A DNA stretch of 64,000 bases, from positions 2,356,001 to 2,420,000 of the forward strand of contig JANHCV010000002.1 in NCBI GenBank assembly GCA_025594325.1, written 5' to 3'. A model generated the notes under the pieces. It was not told the origin of the DNA and ran no database searches. It saw nothing but the letters and a program-made list of their open reading frames with translations. Numbering within the stretch: position 1 is the stretch's first letter; every line of letters begins with the position of its first letter. The translations under genes and the position numbers were made by a program. Positions 42,777 through 50,573 of this stretch are shown piece by piece. Source of the stretch: Blastocladiella emersonii ATCC 22665 (taxonomy: Eukaryota; Blastocladiomycota; Blastocladiomycetes; Blastocladiales; Blastocladiaceae).

Positions 42777-44447
42777 CTACTCGACAGTTGACGAGGTGCG
42801 CGGCGGGAACTGCTGGCTAGCAGCGGCGCCGAACGAGATGTCGCGTGGCGAGGGCGGGAGCGGGAGCGCGGCCGTGGCGGCGGCGGCCACAACGACCGCA
42901 GGTTCTGCTTTCGATGCAACGGGAGAACGAACAGCCCCGGGTGTCAGTGCAGGCGGGTGAACGACGGGAGCCAGAACGGCCGGACATGCGAATGCGCGGC
43001 CCTGGAACGCGAGCCGGTCCTCGTACGAGCCATCAAAGTCGTTGGTCGCTGGCCCGTACTCGTCCGCGCACGCGTACTCGTTCTCGTCGGCGTAGTCGTG
43101 GTTGTGATTCTCGTAGATTTGCGCGTCGTCGCTGGGTTGATCGAGCTGATCCGCGACAGGCTCGAGGAAGGCCACAGCGCCGGCCGCCACGGCCCGTTCC
43201 TCGGGCGCGTACATCTCGAGCTGGTAGATCTCGGACTCGGGCTCGATCGCCGCCTCCTCCTCCTCTTCCTCCCCGAAGATCTCCTTCGCCACGCCGTGCA
43301 CCGCACGCGACACTTCGACCGTGGCAGCGACCGTCGCGCCGGCCCGATCCGTGACCGCGGCGTCCAGGTCGGCGGAGACGGGTTCATCGTCGTCAGTGCC
43401 CTCGGCGGGGTACACGACAACGACGGAGCGGAACGGGCAGTCGTCGGGCTCCTCGGTCTCGCCGGCATCGACGCGCGGCAGCACGACGCACGCGATGCGC
43501 GCCGTCTCGAGTTCCATGCGGAGGCGGGAACTGAGCCAGCGGATGGGCGGCTGCGCCGTGGACTCGTCGAAGCGCGTGTTGGGTGCGAGCCAGTCGAGGC
43601 GGTACAGCGGGTGCACGATGAAGACGCACGCGAACGCCATGACGAGCGCGGACACGGCGGTGCGCAGGCGCTTGATGTCGGGCCGCGACGCGTTGGCGTC
43701 GTCGTGGTTGCTTGCGAGCCCGCGCGCGCCCAGCACCTCCTGGACGGCGCCGACCAGCGCGTCGCGCAGAACGACGCGTTCGGCTGGCAGGTCGCGGTGC
43801 CCGAGCCCGTACTGCTCGCTGGACATGAAGTCGTGGTGCAGCGCCTTGGCGACGTCGCGCGACAGGTCGGTGCGGAACGTGTCGGCGAGCTGGTCGAACA
43901 CGGCGCGGTGGATCTCGGCGACGACGAACGTCTGCGCGTCGGCCGCAGCAACCTCGACGGCGAGCGGCTCGGGCTTGCCCACGAAGGCACACATAAAGTT
44001 GTCGCGCAAGTCGTTGGCGATCGTGTCGGCGACGTTCTGCATGACGGTCTCGTCGCGGTCGGCCAGCAGCGCGACGAGCGTCTCGGTGCGCGTCAGCGCC
44101 TTGGTCATGGCCGCATGCACGGTGCCGCGGTTGAATTCAATCGAGTCGAGGACGCGCGGCGGGTACACAACGGGCGCTGCGTGGTTGTTGGCGGCGGCGC
44201 TCGGAGCGGCTGCAGCGGAACCGCTGCCACCGGAGCGACTCGCAAACTGCTCGCCCGGCTGTCGCGTCGCCACAGAGGCCCGTGGCGACTGCTCGACGGA
44301 CTGGTCGGCGGGAGGCGGCGTCTTTGCGACAGCGTCAGGCGCCCTGGGCTTTCGTCGCAATGCGACCTTGAACCTTTTCAACGACGCCTTGGGCTTTTTC
44401 CATGAAAGCCGAGGCAGCGACAACGACAGGGACTTCATGGATTCCAT
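42777..44447 (-). CDS. Unknown helical protein, member 2 of a local family
   Basis: I take the start at 44447 (MESMKSLSLSLPRLSWKK, 556 aa). The frame is open further upstream to 44789, but that part has shadow-like composition. A basic Pro-rich leader is followed by a helical region at residues of about 115-330 (VHAAMTKALTRTETLVALLADRDETVMQNVADTIANDL; FRTDLSRDVAKALHHDF), a hydrophobic helix (LRTAVSALVMAFACVFIVHPLYRLDWL), a beta-rich segment and an acidic Tyr/Asn/Glu-rich C-terminal region with Gly/Ala/Pro. The helix, SRDVA and HP-x(3)-L-x-W order parallels the protein at 32670-34022. No known family. Confidence 0.55.
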   Translation of the reverse strand: MESMKSLSLSLPRLSWKKPKASLKRFKVALRRKPRAPDAVAKTPPPADQSVEQSPRASVATRQPGEQFASRSGGSGSAAAAPSAAANNHAAPVVYPPRVLDSIEFNRGTVHAAMTKALTRTETLVALLADRDETVMQNVADTIANDLRDNFMCAFVGKPEPLAVEVAAADAQTFVVAEIHRAVFDQLADTFRTDLSRDVAKALHHDFMSSEQYGLGHRDLPAERVVLRDALVGAVQEVLGARGLASNHDDANASRPDIKRLRTAVSALVMAFACVFIVHPLYRLDWLAPNTRFDESTAQPPIRWLSSRLRMELETARIACVVLPRVDAGETEEPDDCPFRSVVVVYPAEGTDDDEPVSADLDAAVTDRAGATVAATVEVSRAVHGVAKEIFGEEEEEEAAIEPESEIYQLEMYAPEERAVAAGAVAFLEPVADQLDQPSDDAQIYENHNHDYADENEYACADEYGPATNDFDGSYEDRLAFQGRAFACPAVLAPVVHPPALTPGAVRSPVASKAEPAVVVAAAATAALPLPPSPRDISFGAAASQQFPPRTSSTVE

Positions 44448-44839
44448 AGTGACAGATCGTTGCGACAAGTTCCGTAGTGTATGAGGCGCGCAAACGCTGG
44501 CGGTGATGCATGGGAGAGCGAGTGACGAAGCGAACAGTAACGCGAGCGCGACGCACGGCAACCGTGTGTGGCGAAGGCGAGCGGAGGCGGCCCGCTTTCG
44601 CTGCGGATTTCGCCTAGACTCGTGCTTCGTGATTCCGGAATTCATAACGTTCCAATGAAAGGAGAAGGGGGCAAGGCTGCTGCGGTGAGGAAGAGAGTGG
44701 AGTGCGCGGTGCTCGTGATGGCGGCGTTGATGGACGCGCGCGCGATCCCTGGTGCGAAGAGTTCGATGCTGAGAGAGAGTTACGAGCACAAGAGATGGTA
44801 TCTATGATGTATAGGTATCTTTGCAAACATGCGGGCGGC
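44448..44839. other. Intergenic, nothing recognised
   Basis: This is the upstream region of the unknown helical gene and the 3' flank of the Hsp70-like gene. No gene was seen. Confidence 0.3.
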
Positions 44840-46715
44840 CTAAGTGTTGCCAGGGCCGGGGCGCGCAAACGGATTGAATTGCGCGCTTCCGATGTACTCG
44901 AGCAACCCGCCGCTGGGCCCGCGGTTGGTCCCGTCAAACGCGCGCACGCGGATCTCCGAGTCGGTGATGAGCAGGTCGAACGGGAACTTCGTGTCGGCAG
45001 CGTACAGATTGGGCGTCATGTTGCAGGGGAACTGGACCGTCAGGATGGGCCTGCACGTCTCGTCGATGAACTGCGGGACCTCGGGCGAGCGCGACACGTA
45101 CACCGTGAACAGGACCTCGGTCTGGTGCGGGCCCGACGGGTGCAGGTACTTGCGCACCGGCACGTTGAGCGGCAGATCCCCGTTGATCTTGATGATCGGG
45201 TAGAAAATCTTGATGCGCGCTTCGATGCCCTCGCCCTCGACATACTTTTCGTGGCCGGGAAACTGGCAGTACGCCGACCGCCGGTACACGGTCGCCACCT
45301 CGAGCCCGTACGAGTGCCGCGCGCGCCGCCTTGACATGACCTCCGGGTTGAGGCCGTACAGCAGCGCGCCGCGCACCACGGCGCTGGCGCCGGACGGGTC
45401 AAAGTAGATGTCGAACCCGCGCCCGCTGAACTCGGCGGTCACGCGCTCCTGCATGTACGTCATCTGCGCGAACCCGCCGACGCACACGAGATGCGTGATG
45501 GGCCGCCTGGCCTTACGGCACTTGGCGAGCATCTCCTCGGCCACGGCCACGATCGTCGGGAACACGGTGTCGAAGCAGTCGATGATGTCCTGCCCCGTGA
45601 ACCGCAGCTTGCCGGTCGCGGGGGCGAGCACGTTTGCCTGCTCCAGCTGCATGATCTTCGGGAGGGCGAGCGCCGCCATGAGCTGCGGGTGGATGGAGAT
45701 GCGGTACGACGCGTCAGCGTCGCCCTCGAACCCGTGCTTGACGCGCATCCACTGCTGGTGCAGGTGATCAGCGACGACTGGATACCGCCGCACCGTCGCG
45801 TCGTAGGTGTCGTCGCCAACGAGCGCGCGGATGAACTGCACGAACGCGTCGTCGAAATGCGTGGAGCCGGCGGTGCAGCCCTCACCAGGCGCGATCTCGG
45901 TCATGTTGAACCCGTGCCACGAGGTGCCGCTGCTGAGCTCGAACGCGGCCAGGTCGACGGTACCACCGCCCATGTCGAGAAGCAGCACGCGCGCGCCGGC
46001 CCGCAGGTAGTTGCTGGTGATGGCGACATTGAGCAGCGCGGCCTCGGGCTCGAGGCAGAACTTGAGCCGCGGCGACGCCGTACCCCGGATCATGCTGGCC
46101 ATGACGGCGGCCGTGCGCATCGTGTCCTTGGCGCGGTCCGATCACATGGTGGGGATGGTCATGCACCAGATGATCTTGGAGCGGTCGACGTTTTCCCACC
46201 CGGCCTGCGCGAGGCGCGACTCGACGTCGTCGAGCAGGTAGATCAAAAGGTCCGAGATCACACGGCAGGCGTCGATCGGGAGCAGCTGCATGTTCGGGTC
46301 GTGGTAGGTGCGGTCCTCAGCCAGCAGCAGCTTGACGCGGCGGATCAGCTTGTACACGGTGTTGTTGTTCTCGTCCGCCAGCATGACCTTGAGCGCCGTG
46401 TTGCCGCGCGCCACGGGCGACGCGTGCAGGTCGTACAGCACCGCCGACAGCGTCTTCGGGTACCGGGAGCTGTCGTCGGGCCAGGACGTGATGACGTTGA
46501 TGTTGTAGCCGATCTCGCCCACCTGCCTGCGCATGAGGACCTCCTCGAGCTGCACCGTCGGCAGCGCCAACCCCGAGTGCGACGTGCCAAAGTCTGTTAA
46601 AAAATGATGCACGCTCTGTTGTTAGCTGCGAATCGGTGCTGGGCGCAAGGCGGGCACGCGGTGCCGTACCAACGGCAATGGCAAGGTGTTTCTCCTGGTC
46701 CGTAGCCGTGGTCAT
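44840..46715 (-). pseudogene. Hsp70-like (HSPA12-type) ATPase gene interrupted by TGA
   Basis: Two exons (46715-46670, 46593-44840; 76-nt intron) form a frame of 599 codons. The actin/Hsp70 ATPase signature is present: phosphate-1 loop DFGTSHSG rebuilt across the splice, phosphate-2 VLLLDMGGGTVDLAAFEL near residue 220, ITHLVCVGGFAQM (adenosine region) and GASAVVRGALLYGL. The family fits fungal HSPA12-like proteins rather than canonical Hsp70, as no EEVD tail or substrate-binding domain is seen. Codon 166 (46142-46144) is TGA where relatives read Trp in TIPxxWSDRAKD, so TGG changed to TGA. The rest of the frame is clean, which suggests a very young pseudogene, a sequencing error or stop readthrough. 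Confidence 0.8.
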
Positions 46716-47479
46716 GGTGGTTGTTACGTTGCAGTGTGCTATTTAGTGCATTGCTTCAAGGGGGGAAAAGGGATCAGTGGCGGGTGGCGGGTGGCCGGTG
46801 GCGGCATCGCTTTTCTGCACGCAGAACAGTAAAATCTGAAGCGTAGCTGGCGTGGTCGGCGTCCGTGCATCGGTTCGCACATCGCGTCCTCCAATCAGAG
46901 GTGACTGTTCCAGGTGACGGAAGTGACAGGAATTTTCATGGAATCCCAGTCCGTGGCGCAACGCGTCTCGCGGACTGTATCGCGGGCCACGCGCTCTGCG
47001 CTTCACAGTATGACGCGACTCAATTGCCGTAGAACTCTTGGGATTGCGGTCAGGAAAGCAAATCAAGTCCACGTTCGCCGAACCGCGTGCTGGTCGCCAT
47101 GTCGCGTTCTGCCGCTGCCTTCGCGCCGACCATAACAAAGGCCAGCAGGGCGTCAACAGTGTGAATGACAGTCGTGCAGCGTTTCGCTCTCAAACGAAAA
47201 CCTTGGGGTGGGATGTGGCTTGGAAGTGCTTACTTCATGCACTGCACCAAGTGAAAGGCGTAAAAGAACGGTAGGGATTGCAAACGAAGACTTGGGAGGA
47301 AGAAGTTCCGTCCACTCAAGCCGCTTCCGCTGGCTGCGTTTCTGGACGCGTCGCTCATCTCGATGCGGCTCATCGAGGGCGCGCCAATCGAACGTTCGTT
47401 CTCAAGCCCTAGCTTCTCATTCTCGTTTAATCAGTGAGCTCGTAAATACATGGAACAAACCGATTGCATTCGATGTTAA
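46716..47479. other. Intergenic, nothing recognised
   Basis: This stretch runs from the Hsp70-like promoter to the 3' flank of the truncated membrane protein gene. No coding frame of plausible composition was seen. Confidence 0.35.
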
Positions 47480-47971
47480 TCAATAATGAGCTTCATGCGA
47501 CTTCATCTGCGGGGGGAGATACAGCGTCTCCGTGTCGGCGCGATCGCGCACCACGCGAACCCCGCCCGGCAAGTGGTCCTGGTGCACCCCATACTCTTCG
47601 TTCACGGCCGTCGTCGGCGTGCTGGGCCCGAGCGTGCTCCCGTCTGTGGACGGCCACGTCGCCGCGTTGCGGCTCGTTGCACGGTGGTCCTCGACGAGCG
47701 TGTGCAGCAGCAGGTCGCGCTGCGCGCGGTCGAGGCGGTGGGCCTTGGCGCGGCGGCGGAAGACGACGACACTTGCAGCGAGAGCTGCGAGCACGACGAC
47801 GCCGCCAACGCTCGCGCCAATGATGGCGGCCACCGGTGCCGCATTGCCCTGCCCGGCCGCTTCCGACGACGTGGAAGTGCTCTCGGGCGGCTTGTTGTTC
47901 GACGGCGTGTAGCTGGACACCCACGCGAAAGCAAGTTCGTCGCCCTTGGGTGTAATCTTGACGGCACTCAT
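47480..47971 (-). CDS. Single-pass membrane protein, apparently 5'-truncated at the element junction
   Basis: This 163-aa frame starts exactly at 47971, one base from the palindrome at the element's left end. The residues are a short beta-like stretch (MSAVKITPKGDELAFAWVSSY), a Ser/Thr/Pro linker, one transmembrane helix (VAAIIGASVGGVVVLAALAASVVVF) followed by RRRAK, and a cytosolic tail of about 90 residues. This is the usual C-terminal half of fungal type I wall-sensor-like proteins, which carry a signal peptide and large ectodomain before such a linker. Both are missing here. The first Met is probably an internal codon of the original gene and the upstream part was displaced by the insertion. 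Confidence 0.6.
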   Translation of the reverse strand: MSAVKITPKGDELAFAWVSSYTPSNNKPPESTSTSSEAAGQGNAAPVAAIIGASVGGVVVLAALAASVVVFRRRAKAHRLDRAQRDLLLHTLVEDHRATSRNAATWPSTDGSTLGPSTPTTAVNEEYGVHQDHLPGGVRVVRDRADTETLYLPPQMKSHEAHY

Positions 47972-47997
47972 TGAAGTATCCTTATAAGGATACTTCA
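47972..47997. repeat. 26-bp perfect palindrome at host/element junction
   Basis: Two 10-nt arms, TGAAGTATCC and GGATACTTCA, flank the self-complementary centre TTATAA. It lies immediately after the first codon of the truncated host gene. The layout of two short inverted arms around a 6-bp spacer is that of tyrosine-recombinase core sites; a terminal hairpin or target-derived palindrome are alternatives. Confidence 0.85.
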
Positions 47998-48039
47998 GAA
48001 TAGGATTAAATGGCTATAGAGGTAGATGTGGTTAGGTCT

Positions 48040-48077
48040 ATCCCTGGGGACGTCCGTCAGAAACATCCCCAGGGATG
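48040..48077. repeat. Inverted repeat containing the dispersed 14-mer
   Basis: ATCCCTGGGGA (48040-48050) is the reverse complement of TCCCCAGGGAT (48066-48076), allowing an 11-bp stem with a 15-nt loop. The right arm is part of CATCCCCAGGGATG at 48064-48077, a motif that recurs across the element. Confidence 0.8.
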
Positions 48078-48892
48078 CGCGCGCGCCCGCAGCCACGAAG
48101 TGGCGGAGGGTCCTCACGTGATAAGTCGACGCGTCTCCAAGTGTCTCGCGGCCCACGTGACGGTCATCTGATCCACGACGCGTCTCGAAATGACTTTGCG
48201 ATTATTCGATGAATTGAAATCCACGACGGGCATGGGCGATATTGGCAAACGGTCTATGAATCCGTCGGCGCGGTGAGGAAATGGTGAGTCAGTCAGTGAG
48301 AGTATCGATGAGGGTTGGTGAGTCTTGTCCCAGTGACCCAGTGTCCCTGCGATTTCACTTGTAACTCGTATTTTGAACTGAAAACAACATACATACTTAG
48401 TATGTTACTATTTTTTTCTTCAATTTATAGAAAAGAATATTATAGCTGAGACACAGAGACACAGAGACACAAAATAGGTTGATAGAGTAGGCGGCGAAAG
48501 TGGAAGTGAAGTGAAGTGAAAGTCGGTCCGCCAAGCCACGCGCGATCACCAGCCACCCCATGTAATTATCGATACGCAAGCGGTTCATAACCAGCCTCAC
48601 CCCACCGCTTGCCAAGCTCATTACCGAGGCCTTCTTTGAGCAGGCTTGGCGTGGAGATTCACTGCTTGCGTTCATACAGGGGTTGAGTAACTGCCTTGTT
48701 GCTGCAACGAAAGACCCCTATAAGAACCAAGTACGGCCCGCTTCGTCCACGCTCTCTCATGGCTTCGGTCATCATCCCCCCGCCCTTTGCAGATGCTTGA
48801 CCATAGGTGGTGCACCATCATGCGAAAGTTTCTGCACTGGTTTGGCCAGGTTCATTGCATGGAGTCGCGAACCATGCCTTGGATCTGGTCCT

Positions 48893-49052
48893 CCCTTTTG
48901 TTTGGCGTGCTGTGTGGGTTGACGAGTTTTTTTGGGACTTGTGGGTTTACAAACTGGTGCCTGTGTGGTTCGATGAGTTTGGGACTTGTGCGTTTACGAT
49001 TTGGCGTGCTGTGTGGTTTGACGAGCTTTTGGGACTGTGCGCTTCTGATTGG
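48893..49052 (+). repeat. Imperfect tandem repeats, unit about 45-60 bp
   Basis: Three degenerate units share GTGTGG-TTGA-GAG-TTTGGGACTTGTG-GTTTAC. Units one and three both begin TTTGGCGTGCTGTGTGG. Two overlapping frames translate the repeat, but neither has independent support as a gene. Confidence 0.6.
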
Positions 49053-49312
49053 TGATGGTGATTTGATGGAGAAAACCGCTTGCTTATTTCCCTGTACAAC
49101 TTGACGATGACGCCGTCGCCGCGTTCTCTGGTTCGTTCTTGTGACTGGCCACCACAGGAATGGATCGTGGAGCGCGGCGACAGTCCAAAGGGCGGGACTG
49201 GCCACCCCGTTCTGGATGCTGAGTCCCCATTGCTACTTTACGTCCATGTTGCGATCGCGTTTAAACGAGTCACGTTTGGCAAATTAAGTGCGGCGATGGT
49301 ATAGGGAGCAAG

Positions 49313-49801
49313 ATGGCATCGCCGAACAACATTACGCTGAAAGAGTACAAGAAGCGCTTCGTTGATGTGGAGAACGGGAAGATGTACTTGAAGTTGAAAG
49401 ACGGGTCACTGCGTGAGACTGGGTTGAGTAAAAACAAACACGGGTATCTCCTGGTTTGGATCGAAGGCCGGATGCAACTTGTACATAGAGTTACCATGGC
49501 TGTACATCTGGGTCGTGAACTGCTTCCAGGAGAGGAGATAAACCATATCAACCACCAACGCGACGATAACCAAATCGCTAATTTGGAGATTGTCACTCGC
49601 CAGCAAAATAACCAATGGCGATCCAACGTAGCTGGCGTGCGCCAGAGTCGTCGAAACGGAAAGTGGCACGCACTGATCAAAGTCAATGACCGTCAAAAAT
49701 ACCTTGGCACCTTTGAGACCCGCGAAGAAGCCTTAGTCGCACGCCATGCCGCCGCTCAGGCACTCAATGCCCTTGGTCACAAATACTATATTCCAGAGTA
49801 A
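49313..49801 (+). CDS. HNH endonuclease with AP2-like DNA-binding domain
   Basis: A protein of 162 aa. The central HNH fold is clear: LVHRVTMAVHLGRELLPGEEINHINHQRDDNQIANLEIV, with metal/catalytic positions around His58, His78 and Asn90. The C-terminus (GVRQSRRNGKWHALIKVNDRQKYLGTFETREEALVARHAAA) is an AP2-type beta-sheet DNA-binding domain, a pairing common in free-standing homing endonucleases of phages and large DNA viruses. It nicks or cuts double-stranded DNA. It may be a passenger gene or assist element mobility. Its last 38 bases overlap the convergent zinc-binding frame. Confidence 0.85.
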   Translation: MASPNNITLKEYKKRFVDVENGKMYLKLKDGSLRETGLSKNKHGYLLVWIEGRMQLVHRVTMAVHLGRELLPGEEINHINHQRDDNQIANLEIVTRQQNNQWRSNVAGVRQSRRNGKWHALIKVNDRQKYLGTFETREEALVARHAAAQALNALGHKYYIPE

Positions 49802-50036
49802 TGCCACTCGGCTTTCCGACTCGCGTCTCTTTCCCAGAAAATATACAAGTGAGACAAGGCACGTCATTCAAATGCTCTTCCACGCGATACCCATCCACAA
49901 GCCCGTCCATTGACTCTTCGTACTCGTACAGACATGCCCAGCAGATGGGCTCTCCGCACGTCTCGCAAAAGGCGTGTAGATCCAAAACGTCGACTTGGCA
50001 TGAACAGCTTGAACAGGGCGAATCGAGGGTCTCCAT
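49764..50036 (-). CDS. Small Cys-rich zinc-binding protein
   Basis: A protein of 90 aa with CSSCSC, CETC, CWAC and CLTC pairs plus a His, a layout compatible with a RING-like or zinc-ribbon fold (CETCGEPICWACLYEYEE). No exact family is recognised. It overlaps the 3' end of the HNH gene on the other strand. Small zinc proteins are common in Polinton-like viruses; the role is unknown. Confidence 0.6.
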   Translation of the reverse strand: METLDSPCSSCSCQVDVLDLHAFCETCGEPICWACLYEYEESMDGLVDGYRVEEHLNDVPCLTCIFSGKETRVGKPSGITLEYSICDQGH

Positions 50037-50101
50037 ACGGTGATCATACGCTGTACATTTAAATCGTCAAACGCACACACGATTCTTTCTCTCGCATAGC
50101 T

Positions 50102-50108
50102 GTAAATG
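50102..50108 (+). promoter_or_regulatory. GTAAATG start signature (54-aa CxxC gene)
   Basis: GTAAATG overlaps the start codon, as at the genes starting at 53013, 54770, 55853 and 55969. Confidence 0.5.
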
Positions 50109-50270
50109 GCAGTCCCCACTCGATTCCCAGCGCCATGCGACCATGATCGCATTCCAGGTTGGCTTGATCTGCACGATATTGTCCGTGCCACGATTCTGTG
50201 CACACGCTGTGAGCGCCGTGTCACGTACAAGCGGATGGATTACGATAGCGACGAATATTTTAGCGACTAA
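50106..50270 (+). CDS. Small CxxC protein, 54 aa
   Basis: A 54-aa frame encodes a basic, then acidic protein with one Cys pair (ILCTRCERRVTY) and an acidic tail (MDYDSDEYFSD). Support comes from its start, embedded in GTAAATG (50102-50108), the same signature as at other element genes. It probably binds zinc, perhaps as a dimer. It is divergent from the zinc protein at 50036. Confidence 0.5.
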   Translation: MAVPTRFPAPCDHDRIPGWLDLHDIVRATILCTRCERRVTYKRMDYDSDEYFSD

Positions 50271-50309
50271 GTCTTTCAGAGGTACATGGAGGTAATTCTG
50301 AAAGGTATT

Positions 50310-50532
50310 TCATTCAAAGTACACGGTGTATTTCTCGCCGGGCTTCAGTGTGCCACGGACCGCCGTGTACTTGATCGTTCCTGGCTTTGGAGCGCTCAGC
50401 ATCTCGATGGGCAAGACAGTCTCGGGGATGTACACAGTGGGATTCGGGGATGGCGTACCCTGGGAAGTAATACAACTCGTTCCCATAATAGTGTTCCTTG
50501 ACTTTGTGGCCGAAAAGAATTCCAAAGCACAT
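50310..50532 (-). pseudogene. Small unknown gene split by a +1 frame change
   Basis: The first frame (start 50532) has a natural-looking beginning (MCFGILFGHKVKEHYYGNELYYFPGYAIP). The second frame, offset by one base, continues with equally natural sequence (PNPTVYIPETVLPIEMLSAP and KPGEKYTVYF) to the stop at 50310. The switch falls at about 50445-50450, around ATC CCC GAA. Either an extra base broke the gene, or ribosomes shift +1 at CCC-G. An ORF from 50525 entirely in the second frame is the alternative. About 73 aa if joined. It is the last gene of the leftward morphogenesis block. Confidence 0.5.
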
Positions 50533-50573
50533 TGCGTTTGAACGAGTCGCCGCTTACCATCACTCTGGAAAAC

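Larger units (their letters stand above)
47998..49312. other. Element left end, no recognised gene
   Basis: About 1.3 kb without a credible gene. It contains an 11-bp inverted repeat (48040-48050 with 48066-48076), a GC-rich stretch near 48070-48260, an AT-rich block near 48360-48470 with three GAGACACA units, and imperfect tandem repeats at 48893-49052. Frames in this stretch have irregular composition or simply echo the repeats. Confidence 0.5.

Noticed and set aside
46743-47156. 137-aa minus-strand frame upstream of the Hsp70-like gene
   Set aside because: Irregular composition, no motif and no conserved start context. Treated as intergenic.
48397-48675. 92-aa minus-strand frame in the AT-rich block
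   Set aside because: It reads through simple repeats and an AT tract, with no start signature like those of element genes.
48787-49104. Cys/Trp-rich 105-aa and 82-aa frames at the element's left end
   Set aside because: Both merely translate the imperfect tandem repeats in different frames, with no independent support.
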